Shown: positions 42,425 through 55,100 of the stretch, piece by piece
Position numbering within the stretch: the stretch's first letter is position 1
Layout: the number at the start of each line of letters is the position of its first letter
Translations under genes and position numbers: made by a program
NCBI GenBank assembly: GCA_946800325.1
Contig: OX326958.1
Coordinates: 32,657,314-32,721,313 of the forward strand
Length of the DNA: 64,000 bases
Source of the DNA: Luzula sylvatica
Lineage: Eukaryota; Streptophyta; Magnoliopsida; Poales; Juncaceae
Direction: 5' to 3'
The notes under the pieces: model-generated
Databases searched by the model: none
What the model was told of the DNA's origin: nothing
What the model saw: the letters and a program-made list of their open reading frames with translations, nothing else

Positions 42425-43627
42425 TCACACCTACACAAACAAACAATTTAATTACAAAACTTCATGGATCTCTTTGCATAATACCAGTGCATAACAAACA
42501 GAAAAATATTTAGAAAAAGTTAAGGGAATACGTACATGGAAAACTCGGCTGCGGTATGAAGATGGATTGTATCGAGATTTCTTATATTTTGGTACCGACG
42601 CTATCACTTTCCTAAATATCGCAGCCATAACTCGAAATATCGCATCCTAAATAACCAAAAAAATAAATCATTAATTTTGAGATTTTGCAGGGGTAAATAT
42701 GAAAAATTCCCTAATAGCTATTCTTTTGGATTTTGTACCAGTCGTACCAACACATGTTCTTTTCTGTACCAATTTTGGGGATTGCGTAGAAGGTTTATGT
42801 TCTATAATTTGAATGATTTGTCCAAATTTGAAACTTTTCTTCTTCTGAGAATTGGTATGTGAGTAATATTACTATTACAAAATTAATATTACAATGACGA
42901 TTAAGTAATACCTTCACTGTAGCGAAGGATTTTTTTGTAATAAAAGTCATGCCATTTTCTGATCGAACCCTCTTATTGTCCTAATTGGAGCCATATCCTT
43001 TTTCAATACCCAATCTTTGATCAGGCAGTCGAAAGCATGTGCCAGTTTATTCTCCGTACCAGTCGTACCGGCAGTACCACCAGTAACTGCAGGTTGTATC
43101 ACCGCAAAATTGCTCAAGAACACGGTAATTTCAACAACCTATCATACAAAACCACGATACACAATTTAGTGGTAATGCTAACTGATAAATAAGAGAATAG
43201 TGAATCAAAAATAAATCAAAATCAATATTTGCAAATGATCCCCTGTGTTATTGGAAATTGAATAAAACCCCCTTCATTTTTGAGATTTTGATATTGGGGG
43301 TGGGGCTTCTTTGCAACTAATTCCTTATAATGAAGGGGTCTTTTTGTAAATTCTCAATGATTAATAACAAGAAGGGCTCACACATCTTTAGCCCTCTCCG
43401 CAATTACAATGGCCCGGTGATAAGACGCCTAAAATAACAGGATCAAAATAAAAAAAAAAAACTTATCAATCACGAAATTAAAGCGCAAAGTATATTATCA
43501 AAGATAAAAAAATTAACTTCACATGAATAGATTTTCACATCAAATAAATGCAAGAAAACGGTACCAGTTTATTCTCGATTTGAAAAGATATCACTTTCTC
43601 CTCGTCAGCGAAAGGTCTTCCAGTCAT
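42425..43627 (-). pseudogene. Gene fragment A, R copy
   Basis: The inverse of 21,154-22,355 with the same candidate exons (start codon complement at 43,625-43,627, MTGRPFADEEKV; terminal GTGTGA complement at about 42,425-42,430). Splice borders are retained. The first-intron acceptor side has a one-base change (GGTGATAAGACGCC), which alters the ASYN exon. Function unknown. Confidence 0.45.
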
Positions 43628-44000
43628 TCTACACCAGATCTTTTGTCTCACCTGTTTATAACATAATTAGGTTATTACAGGGATCCTTATGTACAAATTA
43701 GAAATTTACAGGGATATTTATGCAACTAAATCGGCACCGGTTTAATTCCAACGCTATTTAATTTAATGAACCTGATTTCGAACCATTTCGATTAGGAGGC
43801 TCAGACTCGTCGTCAGTACTTGATTGAAATACTAACACAAAATAAATCTACAAGAAGCGAAGCCAATTAATTCCGTTTACAGCTGGATCCGAATTTCTGC
43901 AACGGTCGAATGAGATTCGAAAATTCGAACGTTGGGATTACGTACAGCTGGATCCGAACCTTCTCGTCATTTCTGACCGTTAGACGCTTATGTCCGCTCC

Positions 44001-44008
44001 CTTTATAA
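44001..44008 (+). promoter_or_regulatory. TATA-like box of gene fragment B, R copy
   Basis: CTTTATAA is followed by a CT-rich, then GA-rich leader and the ATG at 44,146. It matches 20,815-20,822 in C1. Confidence 0.45.
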
Positions 44009-44073
44009 GCATAAGTAATCCCTCTTTCATTCTCTCGCCAATTCATTTTTTCAGATCTACTTTCTCAAGAGAG

Positions 44074-44077
<4 letters not shown>

Positions 44078-44110
<33 letters not shown>
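44078..44110 (+). repeat. (GA)n microsatellite in the leader of gene fragment B
   Basis: A GA run between the TATA-like box and the ATG, longer than the matching run in C1. Confidence 0.95.
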
Positions 44111-44112
<2 letters not shown>

Positions 44113-44145
44113 CAGAAACAGAGAGAGAGTCTTGACGACAACGAG

Positions 44146-44214
44146 ATGGATTCAATCAAAAGCGAAAGAGATCTAATCAAGCAGCTTCTTCCTCTCTCTC
44201 GCCGTAATTTGTAA
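44146..44214 (+). pseudogene. Gene fragment B, R copy
   Basis: The same 22-codon frame MDSIKSERDLIKQLLPLSRR plus NL-stop as in C1, with the leader and TATA-like box retained. A frame extending upstream through the GA run from 43,990 is leader sequence, so I chose the internal ATG at 44,146 that follows the leader. Identity unknown. Confidence 0.4.
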
Positions 44215-44421
44215 TTGTGGTCCGATAATGGAGTTACCCCTCGATGGATTCTCCATCAACGAAGGATGGTGATAACGAGCAGGTCCGATAATGGAGTTAC
44301 ACCTTCATGGATTCAACGAAGGATGATGATGACGAGCAAATTAGAAAATGCCGAGACTGACTAGCAAAGCACAAACAGGTAAAGTCTGAAATTTTGAAAA
44401 GAGAGGATATCACTGTTCTTT

Positions 44422-44423
<2 letters not shown>

Positions 44424-44461
<38 letters not shown>
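44424..44461 (+). repeat. (CT)n microsatellite
   Basis: Inverted partner of the GA run at 20,385-20,418. Confidence 0.95.
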
Positions 44462-44464
<3 letters not shown>

Positions 44465-44975
44465 TTTCTCTTTTCCCTAGGCATAAACAATAATATTATT
44501 TGTTCTTCCTTCTTGTCTCTTCTGCTTGTATCTTGTTCTTTTTTAGGAGTTGATGTTTGTATCTTGTTGTTTTATGTGGGGATATTTTGCAATTTAAACA
44601 TAATCCAGGGGTTCATGCTAATTACCCAATCTATCCTAATTTTGTGTTTTTACGAGTAATGTTTGTAGTTTTTAGCTAAAAAAACAACATTTGTATGTTA
44701 TGAAGCATGATAACGACCCTATTATCTATGTTAATTTTGTGTATTTAGCTCAAAAAGCCCCTGCCTGAATTAAAAGAAAAAACAAATTTTATGTTATGGC
44801 TTTTCAGTTATTGATTTATAAGAAAAAGTACTACGCTTTACCATTATTGCTTTTTAATGATCAATATCTTTTTTAGTTGTGGCTTTTCAGTGGCTTAATT
44901 TATTTCCACATTTGATGTACAGGTATGTATTTAGGACTCCATGCAATAATCCAACAAATAGTTAAATGGAGAACG

Positions 44976-45215
44976 CCAACTACTGATTTTGGGGATGAAA
45001 AACAAACCGAAGATCTCTTGCTAGTTGCTACAGATGCCAACTACTGATTTTTGGGATGAAAAACAAACCGAAGCTCTCTTGCTAGTTGCTACAGGACACA
45101 TCTAATATTTAATTAATTTGTGTATGTGTGTTATTGTGTATGGTGTAGCTGTGTTAAGTGTGTATGGTGTAGCTGTGTTAGTGTGTATGGTGTAAGTGTA
45201 GGTGTACATATGTAA
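44976..45215 (-). repeat. 61-bp duplication and TACACC minisatellite, R copies
   Basis: Inverted partners of 19,630-19,878, in the same relation to the adjoining GC-rich array. Confidence 0.85.
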
Positions 45216-45258
45216 TTTATATGTGTTGCATGTTTTTCTTGTATTTGCAGGTACATAT

Positions 45259-46130
45259 GGGTCCGGCCCGAAATTGGGGTTGGGCCTCAAGGACGGGTTC
45301 CGGCCCAAAAGAGGCCGGGCCTCGAGGGGGGTCCGGCCCGAAAGGGGACCGGGCCTCGGAGGGGATCCGGCCCGAAAGGGGGCCGGGCCTCGGGGGGGGG
45401 GGGTCCGGCCCGAAAGGGGGCCGGGCCTCGGGGGGGAGGGGGTCCGGCCCGAAAGGGGGCCGGACCTTGGGGGGGGGGGGGGAGGTCCGGCCCGAAAAGG
45501 GGCCGGGCCTGGGGGGGGGGGGAGGGGGGGTCCGGCCCGAAAGGGGGCCGGGCCTCGGGGGGAGGGGTGTCCGGCCCGAAAGGTGGCCGGGCCTCGGGGG
45601 GGGGGGGTCCGGCCCGAAAGGGGCCGGGCCTTGGGGGGGTCCGGCCCGAAAGGGTCCGGGCCTCGGGGGGGAGGGTGGTCCGGCCCGATAGGGGGCCGGG
45701 CCTCGGGGGGGGGGGAGAGGTCCGGCCCGAAAAGGGGCCGGGCCTGGGGGGAGGGGGGGTCCGGCCCGAAAGGGGGCCGGGCCTCAGGGGGAGGGGTGTC
45801 CGGCCCGAAAGGGGGCCGGGCTTCGGGGGGGGGGGGTCCGGCCCGGGGGCGGGGCCTCGGCGGGGGGATGTCCGGCCCGAAAGGGGGCCGGGCCTCGGGG
45901 GCGGGGAGGGGGGTCCGTCCCGAAAGTGGACTGGGCCTAGGGGGAGGGGGGGTTCGGCCCGAAAAGGGGCCGGCCATGGGGGGGAGGGGGGTCCGGCCCG
46001 AAAGGGGACCGGGCCTAGGGGGAGAGGGGGTCCGGCCCGAAAGGGGGCCGGGTCTCCGGGGGGAGAGGGTCTGGCCCGAAAGGGGGCCGAGCCTCGAGGG
46101 GAGGGGAGGGGGTCCGGCCCGAAAGGGGAC
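45259..46130 (+). repeat. GC-rich minisatellite array (R copy)
   Basis: About 0.87 kb of GGTCCGGCCCGAAAGGGGG / CCGGGCCTCGGGG-type cores separated by G runs of varying length. It is the inverse of 18,415-19,592 with fewer units and a different order of variants. The long frames on both strands (150-320 codons of Gly/Pro/Arg) are stop-free-unit artefacts. On this strand the G runs could form G-quadruplexes. It ends abruptly against the 175-bp satellite. Confidence 0.95.
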
Positions 46131-49100
46131 TTCATTTTTTGCATTTTTAAGAAATTTTTGAAAATATTGAAATTTGTGTGTCTAGTCTTCAATTACGGTG
46201 TATTTTGAGTATGACATGAAAATTAAGGTTTTTTCTTGTGTTACACTTCAATGTTAACATTCTTTTAAAAAATATCTTGATTGAATTTTTTGAAGGTGTT
46301 AGACTTCATTTTTTGCATTTTTACGAAATTTTTGAAAAAATTGAAATTTGTGTGTGTTAGTCTTCAATTACAGAGTATTTTGGGTATGACATGAAAATTG
46401 AGTATTTTGCTTATGTTACACTTCAATTTTTACATTTTTAAAAAAAATATCTTCATTGAATTTTTTGAAGGTGTTAGACTTCAGTTTTTTGCATTTTTAC
46501 GAAATTTTTGAAATAATTGAAATTTGTGTGTATTAGTCTTCATTTACGGAGTATTTTGAGTATGACTTGAAAATTGAGTTTTTTTCTTGGTGTTACACTT
46601 CAGTTTTAACATTCATTTAAAAAATATCTTGATTGAATTTTTTGAAGGTGTTAGACTTCATTTTTTGCATTTTTGAGAAATTTTTGAAAAAATTGAAATT
46701 TGTGTGCGTTAGTCTTCAATTACGGAGTATTTTGAGTATGACATGAAAATTGAGTTTTTTTTTCTTGTGTTACACTTCAATTTTAGAATTCTTTTAAAAA
46801 ATATCTTCGTTGAATTTTTTGAAGGTGTTGGACTTTATTTTTTTTCATTCTTAAGAAATGTTTGAAAAAATTGAAAGTTGTGTGTGTTAGTCTTCAATTA
46901 CGGAGTATTTTGAGTATGACATAAAAATTGAGTTTTTTTCTTGTGTTACACTTCAATTTTAACATTCTTTTAAAAAATATCTTCATTGAATTTTTTGAAG
47001 TTGTTAGACTTAATTTTTTGCATTTTTAAGAAATTTTTGAAAAAATTGAAATTTGTGTGTCATAGTCTTCAATTACGGTGTGTTTTGAGTATGACATGAA
47101 AATTGAGTATTTTGCTTATGTTGCACTTGTATTTTTTATTTTTTTTATAAAATATCTTCATTGAATTTTTTTAAGGTGTTAGACTTCAGTTTTTTGCATT
47201 TTTATGAAATTTTTGAAAAAATTTAAATTTGTGTGTGTTAGTCTTCAATTACGGAGTATTTTGAATATGACATGAAAATTGAGTATTTTGCTTATGTTAC
47301 ACTTCAATTTTTACATTTAAAAAAAAAATATCTTCATTGAATTTTTTGAAGGTGTTAGCCTTCAGTTTTTTGCATTTTTTAGAAATTTTTGAAAAAATTG
47401 AAATTTGTGTGTGTTAGTCTTCAATTACGGAGTATTTTGAGTATGACATGAAAATTGAGTTTTTTTCTTGTGTTTTCAATTTAAACATTCTTTTAAAAAA
47501 TATCTTCATTGAATTTTTTTGAAGATGTTAGACTTCATTTTTTTGCATTTTTAAGAAATTTTTTAAATAATTGAAATTTGTGTGTGTTAGTATTTAATTA
47601 TGGGGTTTTTGAGTATGACCTGAAAATTGAGTATTTTGCTTGTGTTACACTTCACTTTTAAATTATTTTAAAAAAATAACATAATTGAAAATTTTGAAGG
47701 TGTAAGACTTAAGTTTTTGTATTTTAAAGAATTTTTTTTTTATTTGTGTATGTTTGTCTTCAATTACGGAGTATTTCGAGTATGACATGAAAATTGAATA
47801 CTTTTTTTAAGTTACACTTCCATTTTAACATTTTTTTGAAAAATTTCTTCATTGAATTTTTTGAAGGTGTTAGACATCATTTCTTGCATTCTTAAGAAAT
47901 TTTTGAAAAAATTGAAATTTGTGTGTGTCAGTCTTCAATTACGGAGTATTTTGAGTATGACATGAAAATTGAGTAATTTGCTTATGCTACACTTCAATTT
48001 TTACATTTTTTAAAAAAATATCTTCGTGGAATTTTTTGAAGGTGTTAGACTTCATTTTTTGCATTTTTAAGAAAATTTTGAAAAAATTGAAATTTGTGTG
48101 TCTAGTCTTCAATTACGGTGTATTTTGAGTATGACATGAAAATTAAGTTTTTTTCTTGTGTTACACTTCAATGTTAACATTATTTTAAAAAATATCTTGA
48201 TTGAATTTTTTGAAGGTGTTAAGACTTCATTTTTTGCATTTTTACGAAATTTTTTAAAAAATTGAAATTTGTGTGTGTTAGTCTGCAATTACAGAGTATT
48301 TTGAGTATGACATGAAAATTGAGTATTTTGCTTATGTTGCACTTGTATTTTTTCTTTTTTTTATAAAATATCTTCATTGAATTTTTTCAAGGTGTTAGAC
48401 TTCTGTTTTTTGCATTTTTAAGAAATTTTTGAAAAAATTGAAATTTGTGTGTGTTAGTCTTCAATTACGGAGTATTTTGAGTATGACATGAAAATTGAGG
48501 TTTTTTTCTTGTGTTTTCAATTTGAACATTCTTTTAAAAAATATCTTCATTGAATTTTTTGAAGGTGTTAGACTTCATTTTTTGCATTTTTAAGAAATTT
48601 TTGAAAAAATTGAAATTTGTGTGTGTTTGTCTTCAATTACGGAGTATTTTGAGTATGACATGAAAATTGAGTATTTTGCTTATGTTACACTTCAATTTTG
48701 ACATTTAAAAAAAAAATATCTTCATTGAATTGTTTGAAGGTGATAGACTTCAGTTTTTTGCATTTTTAAGAAATTTTTGAAAAAATTGAAATTTCTGTGT
48801 GTTAGTCTTCATTTACGGCATATTTTGAGTATGACATGAAAATTGAATATTTTTCTTATGTTGCACTTGTATTTTTTCTTTTGTTTATAAAATATCTTCA
48901 TTGAATTTTTTCAAGGTGTTAGACTTCAGTTTTTTGCATTTTTACGAAATTTTTGAAAAATTTTAAATTTGTGTGTGTTTGTCTTCAATTACGGAGTATT
49001 TTGAGTATTACATGAAAATTGAGTATTTTGTTTATGTTACACTTCAATTTTTACATTTTAAAAAAAAATATCTTCATTGAATTTTTTGAAGATGTTAGAC

Positions 49101-52100
49101 TTCAGTTTTTTGCATTTTAAAGAAATTTTTGAAAAAATTGAAATTTGTGTGTGTTAGTCTTCAATTACGGAGTATTTTGAGTATGACATGAAAATTAAGT
49201 TTTTTTGTTGTGTTTTTAATTTCAACATTCTTTTAAAAAATATCTTCATTGAATTTTTTGAAGGTGTTAGACTTCACTTTTTAGCATTTTTAAGAAATTT
49301 TTTAAATAATTGAAATTTGAGTGTGTTAGTATTTAATTACGGTGTTTTTGAGTATGACCTGAAAATTGAGTATTTTGCTTGTGTTACACTTCAATTTTAA
49401 ATTATTTTTAAAAAATAACATAATAGAAATTTTTGAAGGTGTAAGACTTAAGTTTTTGTTTTTTTTAGAAATTTTAGAAAAAAATTGAAATTTGTGTGTG
49501 TTAGTCTTCAATTACGGAGTATTTTGAGTATGACATGAAAATTGAGTATTTTTTTTTATCTTACACTTCCATTTTAACATTTTTTTGTAAAATTTCTTCA
49601 TTGAATTTTTTGAAGGTGTTAGACTTCATTTTTTGCATTCTTAAGAAATTTTTGAAAAAATTCAAATTTGTGTGTGTTAGTCTTCAATTACAGAGTATTT
49701 TGAGTTTGATATGAAAATTGAGTATTTTGCTTTTGTTACACTTCAAATTTTACATGTTTTTAAACAATATCTTCATAAAATATTTTGAAGGTGTTAGAGA
49801 CTTCAGTTTTTTGCATTTTTTAGAAATTTTTAAAAAAATTGAAATTTGTGTGTGTTAGTCTTCAATTACGGAGTATTTTGAGTATTACATGAAAATTGAC
49901 TATTTTCCTTATGTTACACTTCAATTTTTATATTTTAAAAAAAAATATCTTCATTGAATTTTTTCAAGGTGTTAGACTTCAGTTTTTTGCATTTTTAAGA
50001 AATTTTTGAAAAAATTGAAATTTGTGTGTGTTAGTCTTCAATTACGGAGTATTTTGAGTATGACATGAAAATTGAGTTTTTTTCTTGTGTTTTCAATTTC
50101 AACATTCTTTTAAAAAATATCTTCATGGAATTTTTTGAAGTTGTTAGACTTCATTTTTTGCATTTTTAAGAAATTTTTGAAAAAATTGAAATTTGTGTGT
50201 GTTTGTCTTCAATTACGGAGTATTTTGAGTATGACATGAAAATTGAGTATTTTGCTTATGTTACACTTCAATTTTGAGATTTAAAAAAAAAATATCTTCA
50301 TTGAATTGTTTGAAGGTGTTAGACTTCAGTTTTTTGCATTTTTAAGAAATTTTTGAAAAAATTGAAATTTCTGTGTGTTAGTCTTCATTTACGGCATATT
50401 TTGAGTATGACATGAAAATTGAATATTTTTCTTATGTTGCACTTGTATTTTTTCTTTTGTTTATAAAATATCTTCATTGAATTTTTTCAAGGTGTTACAC
50501 TTCAGTTTTTTGCATTTTTACGAAATTTTTGAAACATTTTAAATTTGTGTGTGTTTGTCTTCAATTACGGAGTATTTTGAGTATTACATGAAAATTGAGT
50601 ATTTTGTTTATGTTACACTTCAATTTTTACATTTTAAAAAAAAATATCTTCATTGAATTTTTTGAAGGTGTTAGACTTCAGTTTTTTGCATTTTTAAGAA
50701 ATTTTTGAAAAAATTGAAATTTGTGTGTGTTAGTCTTCAATTACGGAGTATTTTGAGTATGACATGAAAATTAAGTTTTTTTGTTGTGTTTTCAATTTCA
50801 ACATTCTTTTAAAAAATATCTTCATTGAATTTTTTGAAGGTGTTAGACTTCACTATTTAGCATCTTTATGAAAATTTTTAAATAATTGAAATTTGAGTGT
50901 GTTAGTATTTAATTACGGTGTTTTTGAGTATGACCTGAAAATTGAGTATTTTGCTTGTGTTACACTTCAATTTTAAATTATTTTTAAAAAATAACATAAT
51001 TGAAATTTTTTAAGGTGTAAGACTTAAGTTTTTGTTTTTTTTAGAAATTTTAGAAAAAAATTGAAATTTGTGTGTGTTAGTCTTCAATTACGGAGTATTT
51101 TGAGTATGACATGAAAATTGAGTATTTTTTTTTATCTTACACTTCCATTTTAACATTTTTTTGTAAAATTTATTCCTTGAATTTTTTGAAGGTGTTAGAC
51201 TTCATTTTTTGCATTCTTAAGAAATTTTTGAAAAAATTCAAATTTGTGTGTGTTAGTCTTCAATTACAGAGTATTTTAAGTTTGATATGAAAATTGAGTA
51301 TTTTGCTTATGTTACACTTCAATTTTTACATTTTTTTAAAACATATCTTCATAAAATATTTTGAAGGTGTTAGAGACTTCAGTTTTTTACATTTCTAAGA
51401 AATTTTTAAAAAAATTGAAATTTGTGTGTGTTAGTCTTCAATTACGGAGTATTTTGAGTATTACATGAAAATTGAGTTTATTTCTTGTGTTACACTTCAA
51501 TTTTAACATTCTTTTAAAAAATATGTTCATTGAATTTTTTGAAGGTGTTAGACTTCATTTTTTGCATTTTTGAGAAATTTTTCAAAAAATTGAAATTTGT
51601 GTGTCTTAGTCTTCAATTACGGAGTATTTTGAGTATGACATGAAAATTGAGGATTTTGCTCATTTTACACTTCAATTTTTACATTTTTTAAAAAAATATC
51701 TTCATTGAATTTTTTGAAGGTGTTACACTTCATTTTTTGCATTCTTAAGAAATTTTTGAAAAAATTATAATTTGTGTGTGTTAGTCTTCAATTACGGAGT
51801 ATTTTGAGTATGACATGAAAATTGAGTATTTTGCTTATTTTACACTTCAATTTTGACATTTGTTAAAAAAAAATTTTCCTAGAATTTTTTGAAGGTGTTA
51901 GATTTCATTTTTTGCATTTAAAATTTTTTTTTGAAAAATAGAAATTTTTGTGTGTTAGTCTTCAATTACGGAGTATTTTGAGTATGACATGAAAATTGTG
52001 TATTTTGCTTACGTTACACTTCAATTTTGACATTTTTAACAAAAATATCTTCATTGAATTTTTAAGAATTTTTTGCTTACGTTAGACTTCAATTTTTTGC

Positions 52101-55100
52101 ATTTTTAAGAATTTTTTGAAAAAATTGAAATTTGTGTGTGTTAGTCTTCAATTACGGAGTATTTTGAGTATGACATGAAAATTGAGTATTTTGCTTATTT
52201 TACACTTCAATTTTAACATTATTTTAAAAAATATCTTCGTGGAGTTTTTTTGAAGGTGTTAGACTTCATTTTTTTTATTTTTAAGAAATTTTTCAAAAAA
52301 TTGAAATTTGTGTGTGTTAGTCTTCAATTACCGAGTATTTTGAGTATGACATCAAAATTGAGTAATTTGCTTATGTAACACTTAAATTTTTACATTTTTT
52401 TAAAAAATATCTTCGTTTAATTTTTTGAAGGTGTTAAGAGTTAATTTTTTGCATTTCTAAGAAATTTTTGAAAAAATTGAAATTTGTGTGTCTTAGTCTT
52501 CAATTACGGTGTATTTTGAGTATGACATGAAAATTGAGTATTTTGCTTATTTTACACTTCAATTTGTACATTTTTTTATAAAATATCTTCTTTGAATTAT
52601 TTGATGGTGTTAGACTTCAATTTTTGCATTCTTAAGAAATTTTTGAAAAAATTGTAATTTGTGTGTGTTAGTCTTCAATTACGGAGTATTTTGAGTATGA
52701 CATGAAAATTGAGTATTTTGCTTATTTTACACTTCAATTTTTACATTTAAAAAAAATTATCTTCATTGAATTTTTTGAAGGTGTTAGACTTCATTTTTTG
52801 CATTTTTAAGAAATTTTTGAAAAAATTGAAATTTCTCCGTGTTAGACTTCAATTACGGCGTATATTGAGTATGACATGAAAATTGAGTATTTTGCTTATG
52901 TTGCACTTGTATTTTTTCTTTTTTTTATAAAATATCTTCATTGAATTTTTGAAGGTGTTAGACTTCATTTCTTGCATTCTTAAGAAATTTTTGAAAAAAT
53001 TCTTATTTGTGTGTGTTAGTCTTCAATTACGGAGTATTTTGAGTATGACATGAAAATTGAGTATTTTGCTTATGTTACACTTCAATTTTTACATTTTTTT
53101 AAAAAATTTCTTCATTGAATTTTTTGAAGGTGTTAGACTTCATTTTTTGCATTTTTACGAAATTTTTGAAAAAATTGAAATTTGTGTGTTAGTCTTCAAT
53201 TACAGAGTATTTTGAGTATGACACGAAAATTGAGTATTTTGCTTATGTTACACTTCAATTTTTACATTTTTAAAAAAAATATCTTCATTGAATTTTTTGA
53301 AGGTGTTAGACTTCAGTTTTTTGCATTTTTAAGAAAGTTTTGAAAAAATTCAAATTTGTGTGTGTTAGTCTTCAATTACCGAGTATTTTGAGTATGACAT
53401 GAAAATTGAGTATTTTGCTTATGTTACACTTCAATTTTTACATTTTTTTAAAAAATTTCTTCATTGAATTTTTTGAAGGTGTTAGACTTCATTTTTTGCA
53501 TTTTTACGAAATTTTTGAAAAAATTGAAATTTGTGTGTTAGTCTTCAATTACAGAGTATTTTGAGTATGACACGAAAATTGAGTATTTTGCTTATGTTAC
53601 ACTTCAATTTTTACATTTTTAAAAAAAATATCTTCATTGAATTTTTTGAAGGTGTTAGACTTCAGTTTTTTGCATTTTTAAGAAAGTTTTGAAAAAATTG
53701 AAATTTGTGTGTGTTAGTCTTAAATTACGGAGTATTTTGAGTATGACATGAAAATTGAATTTTTTTTCTTGTGTCACACTTCAATTTTAACATTCTTTTA
53801 AAAAATATCTTCATTGAATTTTTTGAAGGTGTTAGACTTCTTTTTTTGCATTTTTAAGAAATGTTTGAAAAAATTGAAATTTGTGTGTGTTAGTCTTCAA
53901 TTACGGAGTATTTTGAGTATGACATGCAAATTGAGTTTTTTTCTTGTGGTACACATCAATTTTAGAATTCTTTTAAAAAATATCTTCGTTGAATTTTTTG
54001 AAGGTGTTAGACTTCATTTTTTGTATTTTTAAGAAATTTTTAAAAAAATTGAAATTTCTGTGTGTTACTCTTCGATTACGGCGTATTTTGATTATGACAT
54101 GAAAATTGAGTTTTTTGCTTATGTTGCACTTCAATTTTTAAATTTTTTTGAAAAATATCTTCTTTGAATTTTTTTTAAGGTGTTAGACTTCAGTTTTTTG
54201 CATTTTTATTAAATTTTGGAAAAAATTGAAATTTGTGTGTGTTAGTCTTCATTTACGGAGTATTTTGAGTATGACTTGAAAATTGAGTTTTTTTCTTGGT
54301 GTTACACTTCAGTTTTAACATTCATTTAAAAAATATCTTGATTGAATTTTTTGAAGGTGTTAGAGTTCATTTTTCGCATTTTTGAGAAATTTTTGAAAAA
54401 ATTGAAATTTGTGTGCGTTAGTCTCCAATTATGGAGTATTTTGAGTACGACACGAAAATTGAGTTTTTTTCTTGTGTTACACTTCAATTTTAGAATTCTT
54501 TTAAAAAATATCTTCGTTGAATTTTTTGAAGGTGTTGGACTTTATTTTTTTTCATTCTTAAGAAATGTTTGAAAAAATTGAAAGTTGTGTGTGTTAGTCT
54601 TCAATTACGGAGTATTTTGAGTATGACATGAAAATTTAGTTTTTTTCTTGTGTTGCACTTCAATTTTAACATTCTTTTAAAAAATATCTTCATTGAATTT
54701 TTTGAAGTTGTTAGACTTAATTTTTTGCTTTTTTAAGAAATTTTTGAAAAAATTGAAATTTGTGTGTCATAGTCTTCAATTACGGTGTATTTTGAGTATG
54801 ACATGGAAATTGAGTACTTTGCTTATTTTACACTTCAATTTTTACATTTTTTTAAAAAAATGTCTTCATTGAATTTTTTTGAAGGTGTTAGACTTCATTT
54901 TTTGTATTCTTAAGAAATTTTTGAAAAAATTGAAATTTGCGTGTGTTAGTCTTCAATTACGGAGTATTTTGAGTATGACATGAAAATTGAGTATTTTGCT
55001 TATTTTACACTTCAGTTTTTACATTTAAAAAAAAATATCTTCATTGAATTTTTTGAAGGTGTTAGACTTCATTTTTTGCATTTTTAAGAAATTTTTGAAA

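Larger units (their letters stand above)
40884..46130 (-). repeat. Outer part of R arm (inverse of C1, 18,415-23,905)
   Basis: Carries in reverse order segment A with empty insertion sites (AATATGTAT at 41,192), gene fragment A (minus), gene fragment B (plus), the 61-bp duplication, the TACACC minisatellite and the GC-rich array. It contains a local doubling of ATTGGGTGATTCTATGATAC near 41,420-41,475 and of CTTTGTC(G/A)TGACATTTCAA near 41,278-41,318 that C1 lacks. Confidence 0.9.
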
